Source: an uncultured Prochlorococcus sp.
Lineage (GTDB): Bacteria > Cyanobacteriota > Cyanobacteriia > PCC-6307 > Cyanobiaceae
Length of the DNA: 33,697 nt
Direction: 5' to 3'
Assembly: GCA_902574425.1 (NCBI GenBank)
Contig: CACGNA010000012.1
Location: 1-33,697, forward strand
Shown one piece after another: positions 5,203 through 11,895 of the stretch (its first letter is position 1; every line of letters starts with the position of its first letter). The translations under genes and the position numbers were made by a program. A model generated the notes under the pieces. That model did no database searches, had not been told where the DNA came from, and worked only from the letters and a program-made list of their open reading frames with translations.

Positions 5203-6282
5203 CTACCCCTCTGTTTTGGGCACTCTAGGTAAAGGTGCAAGTCTTCTTTGTAAATCAATGTTAGGCAATCTTTTTTTTGTATTGCTTGATGCCTTTCCCT
5301 TAAGCCAGCAAGATAGAGAGGTCATAGTTATGTCTAGCTCATTTGCTAGCACTTTTAGTGCTTTCAAGTCTGCTCCATAACCTGCTCTTTCTATCCAGCT
5401 AGCCATTAGCGCAATATCGTGCTCAATGAAATTCATAAGTTTGCGTGGGACCATTGAATAGCGGACTGAAGAAGATTCCTTGAGATTTATTTTTTGCCAT
5501 AGAGCTGCCATTTCCTGCCCAGTCAACTCTTCTCCAGCAATATTCATTGATTCTCCCCAAAACCTTTTGGGATGTTCAAAAACTGCCCTTGTCCATAGTC
5601 CAACATCATCAACTGCGATGGTTTGCCAAACTTTGTTTTTATGGACAATCCCCGGAAAAATTGATTCGGAAATCTGCACACCAGGAAGATCACTATCGAA
5701 ATTCTCGAAGTAGCTAACAGGTCGAAGAATTGTTGAAAGTTTTTTCAACCCATTAATCAGGATGTATTCCTCGATATCCCACTTGCTTGTGAAATGTCCT
5801 GGTGCTGGCTCATTCTTTAGAGGGTCCTTGGGTTTGCAAATCGAACTAAAAACAAAGTGCTTTAATGTACCTAAGTCAGCAAGTTGCTTTACAACGTCTA
5901 CTAAGTTTCTCCCTTGCTCTATTTCATATTCACGAACCATGCTTCCACGGCCCAATAGCCACCCTTTTGTGGGCGTCGTATTGCCAAATATTCCGTAAAC
6001 CCCTGAAAAAACTCTTTTTAAGCTCTCTGGTTCAAGGAGATCTCCTTGAACAATTTCGACATTTGGCAAGTTGTCCAAAACCTTAGCCCGTTTACTATAG
6101 GGAGAACGAGTAATTGCTCGAATCTGAAAAACACCACTTTGCGACAAATGCCTTACTACTGAAGACCCCTGTCGACTGGAGGCCATTGTCACTGCAATAA
6201 CAGGCCTAGAATTTTTTTGATTAAGTTCCTCATAACTAGATAAATCGCCGTGAGAAAGACCAACCTGAGGAGATGAGTTCAA
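5203..6282 (-). CDS. NmrA-like NAD(P)-binding protein, 359 aa
   Basis: An atypical short-chain-dehydrogenase (NmrA/HSCARG-type) Rossmann protein. After a 28-residue polar extension, beta-strand VIAVTMASSRQGSSVVRHL takes the place of the usual VTGATG.QG..V: the last Gly is kept, the first two are Met and Ser, so cofactor binding may be altered. Then ITRSPYSKRAK (dinucleotide discriminator region), VEIVQGDLLEPESL, HFVFSSI, and ILRPVSYFENF all fit NmrA-like proteins, which act as redox sensors or reductases. The C-terminal 100 residues are helical and basic. GC is clearly higher than in the flanks, suggesting transfer. No obvious operon partner. A later start at Met33 would cut the first strand, so the first ATG is preferred. 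Confidence 0.85.
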   Translation of the reverse strand: MNSSPQVGLSHGDLSSYEELNQKNSRPVIAVTMASSRQGSSVVRHLSQSGVFQIRAITRSPYSKRAKVLDNLPNVEIVQGDLLEPESLKRVFSGVYGIFGNTTPTKGWLLGRGSMVREYEIEQGRNLVDVVKQLADLGTLKHFVFSSICKPKDPLKNEPAPGHFTSKWDIEEYILINGLKKLSTILRPVSYFENFDSDLPGVQISESIFPGIVHKNKVWQTIAVDDVGLWTRAVFEHPKRFWGESMNIAGEELTGQEMAALWQKINLKESSSVRYSMVPRKLMNFIEHDIALMASWIERAGYGADLKALKVLANELDITMTSLSCWLKGKASSNTKKRLPNIDLQRRLAPLPRVPKTEG

Positions 6283-6332
6283 TTGTTAAGAGAAATTACA
6301 TTTACTGTTACAAAATGTAAAGCATTTTCTTC

Positions 6333-6398
6333 TCAACCGTGAGTATATTTTGGGAGCACTAGGTCTGACTTTAGAATCTTTTTACACTTATCAATCAT
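6333..6398 (-). pseudogene. 21-codon remnant behind a leader cassette
   Basis: An ATG directly after the leader at 6399-6442 opens only MIDKCKKILKSDLVLPKYTH before a Gly codon and a TGA. It probably marks a gene whose body was replaced when the NmrA-like gene arrived downstream. No homology recognised. Confidence 0.3.
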
Positions 6399-6442
6399 AA
6401 AAAAATAGCTAATTGCTACTCATCCCATATCGACTGTAAATC
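6399..6442 (-). promoter_or_regulatory. leader cassette, hairpin well preserved
   Basis: Minus strand GATTTACAGTCGATATGGGAT, then TAGC-AATTA-GCTA and seven T before the ATG at 6398. The -10-like part (TCTAAAAT elsewhere) is altered here. Confidence 0.5.
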
Positions 6443-6448
6443 AAAAAT

Positions 6449-6492
6449 AGTGTGAATAAAGTGTGAATAAAGTGTGAATAAAGTTTGAACAA
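6449..6492. repeat. 11-bp tandem repeat, three copies plus one degenerate
   Basis: AGTGTGAATAA at 6449-6459, 6460-6470 and 6471-6481, then AGTTTGAACAA at 6482-6492. Intergenic; 11 bp is one helical turn, so the copies face the same side of the DNA. Confidence 0.9.
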
Positions 6493-6508
6493 CTTTGTTA
6501 TTTATATT

Positions 6509-6558
6509 AATTATCCTTCAAAGTATCTATTTAGGAAAGTAAGAGTTGATATATAGCT
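6509..6558. repeat. dispersed repeat, copy 1
   Basis: AATTATCCTTCAAAGT followed by CTATTTAGGAAAGTAAGAGT. Related copies lie at 7937-7985 and 11845-11895. Intergenic, function unknown. Confidence 0.55.
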
Positions 6559-6636
6559 TTTCGAACAATTGCTATATCAGTATAAATATTATTATAAAAA
6601 TAATTTGTTAGTATATTCGATAATAGTAATTAACTA

Positions 6637-6768
6637 ATGGAAGCAATAGTAAAGTCAGTAAATAAATTATTACCCGTTGGTAAACAAGCGAAAAAGTATT
6701 TACCTTTTTTTATTGGATTTAAATTATTAACCCTGACTGGGTTTCTTACTTTTATAATGAATCGTTAG
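6637..6768 (+). CDS. 43-aa membrane-associated miniprotein
   Basis: MEAIVKSVNKLLPVGKQAKK, then a hydrophobic segment YLPFFIGFKLLTLTGFLTFI ending in MNR. First gene of a four-gene plus-strand unit (6637-7340) whose genes abut or overlap. A decayed copy of the same gene order lies at 21333-21700, where KYLPFFIGFKLLTFT is still readable, which supports this as a real gene. Confidence 0.75.
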   Translation: MEAIVKSVNKLLPVGKQAKKYLPFFIGFKLLTLTGFLTFIMNR

Positions 6769-6873
6769 ATGTTGTTACCTTCACCACAAATTGCAATTGC
6801 TTTACTACTAATTAGTATTGGATTAGTGGTTACTTTTGATATAAGATTTGATCGATTAAAAGATAAAAAATAA
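6769..6873 (+). CDS. 34-aa single-helix membrane protein
   Basis: The ATG directly follows the TAG of the previous gene. MLLPSPQIAIALLLISIGLV forms one helix; the tail VTFDIRFDRLKDKK is charged. The decayed copy downstream starts MILSSHK and then stops. Function unknown. Confidence 0.65.
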   Translation: MLLPSPQIAIALLLISIGLVVTFDIRFDRLKDKK

Positions 6874-6894
6874 AATTAATTTATATTAGAACTA

Positions 6895-7092
6895 GTGAAT
6901 AAAGAGGAGAGAACAAAAAAATTCAAGTTAATGTCTAGCGTTGAAAGGCAAGAATTAATTTTAAAGAAAATGAAAGCTAAAGGTATTGAAGTAGGAAGTG
7001 GAGTTCAAGATAAAAATTATGATAGTAAAGAGGTTTATGAGTTAATCCATATTGCTAATTGCTTTCCAGAATTAAGAGAAAAAGATAATTAA
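6895..7092 (+). CDS. 65-aa hypothetical protein, GTG start
   Basis: GTG start, MNKEERTKKFKLMSSVERQE then LILKKMKAKGIEV. Strongly charged and helical, soluble; the end is YELIHIANCFPELREKDN. The homologous stretch at 21333-21700 keeps ERQELILKKMK and IANCFPE but has stops and a frameshift. The stop overlaps the next ATG (TAATG). Confidence 0.7.
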   Translation: MNKEERTKKFKLMSSVERQELILKKMKAKGIEVGSGVQDKNYDSKEVYELIHIANCFPELREKDN

Positions 7093-7340
7093 TGGAAGAG
7101 TTTACTTTGATAAATAAGCAAAGAAATCGAATAAAAATATTTAAGCCATTTGAGGATATTAGTAAGCCATCTCCAACTATTAAGGCAATGGCAATTCTAA
7201 ATGCATATGTTTATAAAAGATCGAGTAAACAAATTATTAAAGGTTCAAGGGTTGAATCTATAGAAGATGCAAGAAAGAAATATAAGCAGTTATTGGAAGA
7301 GGTTTGGAAGAAGACAAGTATTTATAGAAGTTATTTTTAA
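7092..7340 (+). CDS. 82-aa hypothetical protein (distantly DUF1651-like?)
   Basis: Basic protein, MEEFTLINKQRNRIKIFKPF at the start and EDARKKYKQLLEEVWKK near the end. The C-terminal 'AR..Y..LL...W+K' pattern is like the end of the DUF1651-type protein at 11103-11342 (AREIYERLLSQGWRK), so a distant relation is possible. Coupled to the previous gene by a one-base overlap. Confidence 0.6.
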   Translation: MEEFTLINKQRNRIKIFKPFEDISKPSPTIKAMAILNAYVYKRSSKQIIKGSRVESIEDARKKYKQLLEEVWKKTSIYRSYF

Positions 7341-7459
7341 GGATAAAATTCCACTTTCCAACTCATTACTCAATAACTTAGAGCTTTATATCCATTGCAA
7401 TTCAAAAACTTAAATATTTTTATAGCGAAATGGTGAAAACCAGCATCATTGAAAAATAC

Positions 7460-7564
7460 CTAACCAAAATAAATATTAAATGCAGTTGCAACAAACGCAG
7501 CATATTGAAGCCAATGCGTTCCAGACTTATCAACACCATTTTGATCAAAATTTGAATTACTCAT
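7460..7564 (-). CDS. 34-aa membrane miniprotein after hli
   Basis: MSNSNFDQNGVDKSGTHWLQ then YAAFVATAFNIYFG. The ATG follows the hli stop directly, so it is in the same transcript. A polar N-terminus and one short helix; shorter than usual for a pigment-binding protein and lacking the NGR motif. Possibly an Hli partner. Confidence 0.6.
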   Translation of the reverse strand: MSNSNFDQNGVDKSGTHWLQYAAFVATAFNIYFG

Positions 7565-7819
7565 TTAAAGGATTGGATATGCTATCCAACCAAATAAAGT
7601 GTAGTTAATAATAACAGCCATGAAGCCTATCATTGCCAACCTGCCATTTGTTCTTTCCGCTATAAACCAATAGCTATTTGGCCATTCAAAAAATTCCCCC
7701 ATATTGGATATTTGATCTTCTGAAAGTGGAGTCTTTTTAGGAGTATTGTCCTGATCAAGATAATATTTACTATCGGGGTAATAGCTTTCGCTTCGAATAT
7801 TGTCTTCTTTTTTAATCAT
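7565..7819 (-). CDS. hli: high-light-inducible protein, 84 aa (D-like with extension)
   Basis: A roughly 50-residue acidic soluble extension (with KKTPLSEDQISNM) precedes SYWFIAERTNGRLAMIGF and VIINYTLFGWI. The pigment motif ER.NGR.AM.GF is complete, and the NYTLFGW end places it near the D-type proteins at 2735 and 4678. It lacks the A-type promoter; a small hairpin AAAAGG...CCTTTTTT sits about 35-60 bases upstream in the leader. Thylakoid stress protein by family. Confidence 0.92.
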   Translation of the reverse strand: MIKKEDNIRSESYYPDSKYYLDQDNTPKKTPLSEDQISNMGEFFEWPNSYWFIAERTNGRLAMIGFMAVIINYTLFGWIAYPIL

Positions 7820-7936
7820 TTTATTAGAAATTTGAATTTAATATATCTTAAAAACAAAAAAGGCTAAATAGGGTAAAAACCTTTTCTAAACAAGAAGTAG
7901 ATTTTCATTGCAAGTAAAAAATACTTGTATAAATTC

Positions 7937-7985
7937 ATTATTCATAAAAGTCTCTATTTAGGAAAGTATGGGTGGTATGGTTTCA
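7937..7985. repeat. dispersed repeat, copy 2
   Basis: CATTATTCATAAAAGT followed by CTATTTAGGAAAGTATGGGT and GGTATGG. Matches 6509-6558 over the AAAGT..CTATTTAGGAAAGTA core. Confidence 0.55.
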
Positions 7986-8074
7986 GCTGAGTGGCTGTGT
8001 AACTAATATAAAAGCCAAGAGGAATTTATAATATTTTTTGGAAATTTTTAATTTGATAAATCCATCTTTAAAGT

Positions 8075-8707
8075 TTAGGAGTTCGCTAATCGCGAAATAT
8101 AAGTTTCAAGATTACCAGCATTTATCCAACCGGTTGCGATAGTTTTAAAAGCAGTATGATTGACTTTCCCGCGATGAATATGAGAAATCCCTGCTGGAAA
8201 GATAATAAGTTTTCCTCTTTCAGCTTTCTCATGATGATTCTGCCAATGAAATTCTGTCCCGCCAGAAGTAACATCATTACAATAAAGAATCCAAGCTAAT
8301 ACTCTGTGAACAGGTTCTGTAGATTCATTACTAATAGTCCAATCGCAATGCCATTTCTTAAATCCTTCTCCCGGAGCATAACGTTGTAAATTAAATATCG
8401 GGTTAACAAATAAAGATTGTTCTGGGCAACATTCCTTTACTAGTGGCCGATCTTCTAGATATTTTTTTAGTGCAGCATTCACTCCTCTAATTATAACTTC
8501 AGAGATTGCAAAGGCTTCTGGATCTGAACGATCTATAGAAACAAGACTAATATCAGTTGAAACTTTGTATGGATCAGAATTCAAAGAGATGTTTTGACCA
8601 AAAACGATACCATTAGTATGTAAGTCTTTACGGCGATCAAAGAAAGAAATAACACCATCAGCTACAGCCTCGAATCCTGAATTCTTATATTTCCCAATTA
8701 GTTCCAT
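8075..8707 (-). CDS. 2-oxoglutarate/Fe(II)-dependent dioxygenase (prolyl-4-hydroxylase-like)
   Basis: 210 residues. The double-stranded beta-helix core carries the iron ligands HxD (WHCDW, His120 and Asp122) and the distal His in SHIHRGK (about His178); Lys188 in FKTIATGW is placed to bind 2-oxoglutarate. LQRYAPGEGFKKWH and GGTEF are typical of 2OG-FeII_Oxy_3 (P4H) domains. Such enzymes hydroxylate proteins or small molecules using O2 and 2-oxoglutarate; the substrate is unknown. The ATG comes directly after the leader cassette, so it probably shares regulation with the other cassette-driven genes. Confidence 0.88.
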   Translation of the reverse strand: MELIGKYKNSGFEAVADGVISFFDRRKDLHTNGIVFGQNISLNSDPYKVSTDISLVSIDRSDPEAFAISEVIIRGVNAALKKYLEDRPLVKECCPEQSLFVNPIFNLQRYAPGEGFKKWHCDWTISNESTEPVHRVLAWILYCNDVTSGGTEFHWQNHHEKAERGKLIIFPAGISHIHRGKVNHTAFKTIATGWINAGNLETYISRLANS

Positions 8708-8757
8708 TAAAAAAAGAGGGTTTTATCCCTCTAATTTTAGATCAAATGTCAATTAGG
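8708..8757 (-). promoter_or_regulatory. leader cassette with perfect terminator-like hairpin before ATG
   Basis: Minus strand ATTGACATTTGATCTAAAAT, then AGAGGG-ATAAAA-CCCTCT and seven T ending at the ATG of the oxygenase. By structure this is an intrinsic terminator placed between a -10-like TAAAAT and the start codon. Confidence 0.65.
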
Positions 8758-8762
8758 TTGAT

Positions 8763-9188
8763 TTATTCTTCAGGATTCAAAGTAGGTACACCTTCTGCTG
8801 AAGCCACAGCAACCCACATAACTGCTGAAGAATCACCACTATTAGCCATTGTATGAGCAGGAGTATTTGCTGAGAGAACAAATGAATCTCCTTCCTTAAA
8901 GGTTTTACTAATACCTGTCTTTTCATCAAGAGTTAATTCACCACTTTCAATATGACCTAGTAAAGGTACAGGATGAGAATGCATTGGTATAGTTGCTCCA
9001 TTTTCAACTTCTACTCTAATCAAACGCATTTCAGCTTTTCCTTTTGGATACTTAAAATTATCGCCATCAATGTTTTCTGAAGAGGTGAAGATTTCTTGTA
9101 CATCAACAGGTGATTCTGCAGCTATAGAAATGCTTGGGCTCATAAGCATTAATGAAAAAGCTAATGCTATTAAAAAATTCTTAATCAT
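8763..9188 (-). CDS. secreted cupin-domain protein
   Basis: 141 residues with a signal peptide (hydrophobic 4-18, likely cleavage after SIAA near 24). The mature part is one cupin barrel: GATIPMHSHPVPLLGHIESG (about 64-83; His70, His72) supplies motif 1, and NTPAHTM (His112) motif 2. These His residues usually bind a divalent metal. Periplasmic metal-binding or sensory role by family; substrate unknown. It starts about 100 bases after the DsrE-like gene and ends about 5 bases after the 2OG oxygenase leader block, with no strong terminator seen. Confidence 0.82.
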   Translation of the reverse strand: MIKNFLIALAFSLMLMSPSISIAAESPVDVQEIFTSSENIDGDNFKYPKGKAEMRLIRVEVENGATIPMHSHPVPLLGHIESGELTLDEKTGISKTFKEGDSFVLSANTPAHTMANSGDSSAVMWVAVASAEGVPTLNPEE

Positions 9189-9293
9189 GAATTTGAATTT
9201 CTAGAAAATTATCTAAACTCATAGTATTGATTTTAAAAATATTTGTCATTACTTGATTTAATTTTTTAAGTTTTTATTAGTCGACTTTCAAGA

Positions 9294-9671
9294 CTAATAG
9301 CAAAGAACGCTATCCGCTTTAATCGACTCTTCAATTAGTACATTGGGCATTACAAACTCTGCCTTATATCCATTAAGAAGCGTCTTATCGTAACCCCTAG
9401 ATTTAGCCGAAATTTCTGAGACATATATGGTAATCTTTGAATTTTTTAAATTTTCAAGATGATCGTGTAAATCTCCAGTACCCTTACCAACTATTTCACC
9501 AGCTGTTTTGCAATTTAGTATGTTTACTCCATTTCCCTCCAGAAAAAGAGTTACTTGATGCCCTTCGTTTTCTGCAGTAAGGGCAGCCATTAAACCTAAA
9601 GTTACTTTGTTTTTGGATTTTAAACCGCTGTAAATATTAACTAATACTTTATTGTCGGCAATGATTGACAT
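9294..9671 (-). CDS. DsrE/DsrF-like sulfur-relay family protein
   Basis: 125 residues. Alternating strands and helices (KVLVNIYSGLKSKNKVTLGL, then EGHQVTLFLEGNGVNIL) and the small-molecule-like layout fit the DsrE/F fold. The second half (KITIYVSEISAKSRGYDK) has no Cys at the usual persulfide position; a Cys lies at 54 (NCKTA) and one at the very end (VLCY). The sulfur-transfer role is therefore uncertain. Cytoplasmic. Start chosen at the first ATG. Confidence 0.7.
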   Translation of the reverse strand: MSIIADNKVLVNIYSGLKSKNKVTLGLMAALTAENEGHQVTLFLEGNGVNILNCKTAGEIVGKGTGDLHDHLENLKNSKITIYVSEISAKSRGYDKTLLNGYKAEFVMPNVLIEESIKADSVLCY

Positions 9672-9723
9672 TTAATTCTGCTTAAAATTTACTTTTGTAA
9701 TCTAGGTTTTTCTTTGAACTTTT

Positions 9724-9837
9724 TCAACCATCTAATCTATCAACATAATCTCTTAAAATGTTTGCCATTTTATGAGGTGGGATTTCTTCTTGATATTATC
9801 TAAATAAATCAAAAAAATTATCCAGAAAATCTTTCAT
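9724..9837 (-). pseudogene. 41-aa protein paralogue with in-frame stop
   Basis: Reads MKDFLDNFFDLFR, TAA stop (complement 9796-9798), then YQEEIPPHKMANILRDYVDR. The intact paralogue at 17930-18055 has GAA (Glu) at the stop (REYQKEIPPHKM). The original first ATG (MSSS) is also lost; its place is now the T-run of the leader. One base change (GAA to TAA) explains the stop. Confidence 0.75.
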
Positions 9838-9893
9838 TGAAGAGGAAAAAAAAAGAGGGTTTTATATCTCTATGTTAGATCTATTGTTAATCA
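9838..9893 (-). promoter_or_regulatory. leader cassette before a broken gene
   Basis: Minus strand GATTAACAATAGATCTAACAT, then AGAGATATAAAACCCTCT and nine T. It is a close relative of the copy at 8708-8757 whose stem now has mismatches. Confidence 0.5.
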
Positions 9894-9943
9894 ACAAAAA
9901 GTTAAAAAGAGAATTAATAGCTATTAATAAATAAAGGATATTA

Positions 9944-10093
9944 ATGAACCTAAAAATCAATATAAATTTTTTAGAAAAATATTTAGCTAATTTAGTAAAT
10001 GATATTGAATATAAAAGGATTGCAAAAAAATTAAAGGAATATGATTTAATGGCGGACGTTGACGATCAAAGATTTCATCATTTTTGTTATTGA
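9944..10093 (+). CDS. 49-aa hypothetical protein
   Basis: MNLKININFLEKYLANLVND then a basic helix KRIAKKLKEYD and an end with FHHFCY. Plausible charged helical protein with AAAGGA at a suitable distance before the ATG. It is convergent with the DUF1330 gene, one base between the stops. No family recognised. Confidence 0.5.
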   Translation: MNLKININFLEKYLANLVNDIEYKRIAKKLKEYDLMADVDDQRFHHFCY

Positions 10094-10094
10094 A

Positions 10095-10391
10095 TTAATG
10101 AGTCACACCACCATCCATGATTGTGATATTTGTATCGATTGAGTTCGCCCATCGTAACTTGCTTAGTTCCTTATATTTAGCACTATTGTAAGCATCAATA
10201 GCAGCTTGCTTTGATGGGAACTCAATAATTACTGATAATTTACCACCCTTTCCTTCTACAGTTTTACTATCTAGATCCTTTGCAAAAACAGAACCACCTA
10301 CTGAAGCTATCCAGGGTTGAAATGCTTCAACATATTCAGCAAAAGCTGGATTTGTAACTGTAGTAGTGACGAGCCAAAATCCTTTAGACAT
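10095..10391 (-). CDS. DUF1330-family protein, intact copy
   Basis: 98 residues: GFWLVTTTVTNPAFAEYVEA, then FQPWIASVGGSVFAKD and a conserved VIIEFPSKQAAIDAYNSAKY. This is the ferredoxin-like dimeric alpha/beta-barrel pattern of DUF1330 (strand, 'F..Y', 'GG..F+', 'EFPS...A...Y.S..Y'). Members are small soluble proteins of unknown function, some resembling heme- or peroxide-handling dimeric barrels. A second, broken DUF1330 gene is at 16850-17191. Confidence 0.82.
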   Translation of the reverse strand: MSKGFWLVTTTVTNPAFAEYVEAFQPWIASVGGSVFAKDLDSKTVEGKGGKLSVIIEFPSKQAAIDAYNSAKYKELSKLRWANSIDTNITIMDGGVTH

Positions 10392-10460
10392 TAAATTAAA
10401 AATAAATTCTTAAAACTTTAACATCAAATAGCGGTACAAGTAGTAAGCCTTTAATTTCCT

Positions 10461-10754
10461 TCATTCAATTTCAATTATTTCAGCAGAATCAGAACAGATA
10501 TTAACGCTAAACCACTCCATGGCCGACCAAGTACTTTCTTGGTAAGTACCAGCAGCAATACTTACAAAACAATCATTTTCATACCAACTTCTGTAACTGG
10601 GATTTACTCCAGTTCCTTTTAATCAATTTTCTAAACCCATACCATATTTTTGGATAACAAGATTTATAGCTTTATACTCAATTTCTCTATGTCTATCATT
10701 GGCAATAGATCCGAAAGGTAAAAAAAAGAGTGATGAGAATGATAAGATTTTCAT
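10461..10754 (-). pseudogene. paralogue of the 486-782 secreted protein with TGA stop
   Basis: The frame starts MKILSFSSLFFLPFGSIAND (signal peptide), follows the intact paralogue at 486-782 closely, but has TGA at codon 44 (complement 10623-10625) where the intact copy has AGA (Arg, GLENRLKG). After the stop the frame stays open to the end, including NPSYRSWYENDCF and AGTYQES, so decay is recent. Its ATG abuts the stop of the DUF3764-like gene upstream. Confidence 0.8.
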
Positions 10755-11039
10755 CTAATTTGAGACCCAACTTGTGATTTTTGTTGTGCTATATATATGA
10801 CCTCCAGCTTCTATATTCTTTATTGTTTCTGGATCTGAAAATACATGCTTAGCTATGCCTTCTTCAGCTTGATGAATAACAATAACTTCTTTTGGATCAA
10901 TTAAACTTTTGCCTCGATATAGAGGAGTTAGGCCTACTGTTTTATGAAATGCATCTATCTCAGGACTATCAAACATTTTTACCCACTCTTCAAATGTATT
11001 TGAAAGTTTAAAGGTGAAGACAGTAGTTTCAATAGTCAT
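10755..11039 (-). CDS. DUF3764-like protein
   Basis: 94 residues beginning MTIETTVFTFKLSNTFEEWV, with a central TPLYRGKSLIDPKEVIVIHQ and end TKITSWVSN. The ferredoxin-like small alpha/beta pattern and the first line fit what I remember of DUF3764, a family seen in marine picocyanobacteria; the number is from memory. It is driven by the leader cassette directly upstream and followed immediately by the broken secreted-protein gene. Confidence 0.72.
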   Translation of the reverse strand: MTIETTVFTFKLSNTFEEWVKMFDSPEIDAFHKTVGLTPLYRGKSLIDPKEVIVIHQAEEGIAKHVFSDPETIKNIEAGGHIYSTTKITSWVSN

Positions 11040-11085
11040 AAAGAAAGAAGCTAATTACTACTCATTTTAGATCGAATGTAAATCA
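11040..11085 (-). promoter_or_regulatory. leader cassette of the DUF3764-like gene
   Basis: Minus strand GATTTACATTCGATCTAAAAT, then GAGTAGTAATTAGCTTCTTT, which can pair loosely around AATTA, then CTTT and the ATG at 11039. Confidence 0.6.
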
Positions 11086-11102
11086 ATATCAGACTAAATC
11101 AT

Positions 11103-11342
11103 CTAGTAGTTATCGAATTTGGTTTTTCTCCAACCTTGAGAAAGTAATCTTTCATAAATTTCTCTAGCTAAATCTATTTCTACAGAGACTGTTGTTGTTA
11201 TGATTGGAGGCTCTTTCCCTAATACTCCAACTATTTTCCCAGAGTCAATAAACATATACTCGAAGACTCCTTCAATACTCTTATCGTTCTTTATAAATCT
11301 TTTAACTTCTGATCTATTTGAATTTATTAGCCAGTATTCCAT
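11103..11342 (-). CDS. DUF1651-like protein
   Basis: 79 residues. MEYWLINSNRSEVKRFIKND, then a strand-rich centre with VLGKEPPIITTTVS and the C-terminal AREIYERLLSQGWRKTKF. The layout 'W.i......+F..d..s....PP......A...Y..LL..GW++' matches the marine picocyanobacterial DUF1651 family. Function unknown. The ATG overlaps the stop of the 46-aa gene by one base, so it is the last gene of a coupled small-gene operon. Confidence 0.72.
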   Translation of the reverse strand: MEYWLINSNRSEVKRFIKNDKSIEGVFEYMFIDSGKIVGVLGKEPPIITTTVSVEIDLAREIYERLLSQGWRKTKFDNY

Positions 11343-11482
11343 TATTTATTTATAAATACATAAGCGGAATATAAATAAACTAAGAAAGCACCAATAGCAA
11401 AAACACTCCCATAGATAAGAAAATTCCACATCCTAAATAATTTAGGTTTTTCGTATTCTGTTTCTTCTTTTTTAGTAATCAT
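11342..11482 (-). CDS. 46-aa single-helix membrane protein
   Basis: MITKKEETEYEKPKLFRMWN, then a helix FLIYGSVFAIGAFLVYLYSA. Overlaps the upstream gene by 4 bases (ATGA) and the downstream gene by 1 base. A paralogue at 18157-18297 has an in-frame stop in the helix. Function unknown. Confidence 0.72.
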   Translation of the reverse strand: MITKKEETEYEKPKLFRMWNFLIYGSVFAIGAFLVYLYSAYVFINK

Positions 11483-11595
11483 TTAATTTCTTGTTTTTTT
11501 CTGGCTGCGTTACCTCTAGCTCTTGGTACCAGTTTTATAGGCAGGGCAGAACTTAGTATTCCAGTATCTATTAATAAGTGAGGAGAAATATTCAT
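11479..11595 (-). CDS. 38-aa membrane miniprotein
   Basis: MNISPHLLIDTGILSSALPI then KLVPRARGNAARKKQEIK. The paralogue at 18294-18410 (HLLIDAVILSAALTITLLLR, AKGNAARKEKE) has a cleaner transmembrane helix; here Pro and Lys interrupt it, so this copy may be weakened. The ATG overlaps the ancestral stop of the gene upstream (TAATG), and its stop overlaps the next ATG (ATGA). Confidence 0.65.
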   Translation of the reverse strand: MNISPHLLIDTGILSSALPIKLVPRARGNAARKKQEIK

Positions 11596-11815
11596 TAGCC
11601 AACAAGATCAAGCGAATAGACATTATACTCACAATTATATTTTTATCTAATTCTTTAGCGAATGGATCTTCCATAGCTTCTCCTAATTTTTCTAAATCAG
11701 TAAAGTTCATTTTCTTGAGATTAAAGAAATAGTTAGACGAGTGTACTTTCTTATTATCCAACAATTCATTTAATTCATAGGAATCGATTGGGAGTAAATC
11801 ATTAATTGCGAACAA
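11595..11815 (-). pseudogene. frameshifted relative of the 1633-1896 gene
   Basis: An open frame starts at 11815 and reads ... MNFTDLEKLGEAMEDPFAKE LDKN, matching DLEKLGEEMESPFAKEWDKK of the intact gene. Just after, a one-base deletion in an A-run (GATAAAAATAT versus GATAAAAAAAAT) shifts the frame. In the other frame the old C-terminus NCEYNVYSLDLVG is intact and ends in a TAA overlapping the next gene's ATG, as expected of the ancestral end. The product from 11516 with an altered tail may still be made. Confidence 0.75.
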
Positions 11816-11844
11816 ATCTTTAATTTATATTGATTTGATAAATT

Positions 11845-11895
11845 TATTATCCATCAAAGTTCCTTTTTAGAAATGTAAAAGGTGGGATGGTTTAT
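11845..11895. repeat. dispersed repeat, copy 3
   Basis: TTATTATCCATCAAAGT followed by CCTTTTTAGAAATGTAAAAG and GTGGGATGG. It overlaps the last codon of the LOG-family gene. On the minus strand ATGGATAATAAATTTATC here resembles the start of the 20-codon ORF at 18407-18469. Confidence 0.5.

Noticed and set aside
5118-5280. Identical 18-mer AGGCAATCTTTTTTTTGT at 5118 and inside the NmrA-like gene at about 5263
   Set aside because: T-rich word; one copy is a terminator tail and the other is coding (KKRLPNI). Chance or a very small duplication cannot be separated.
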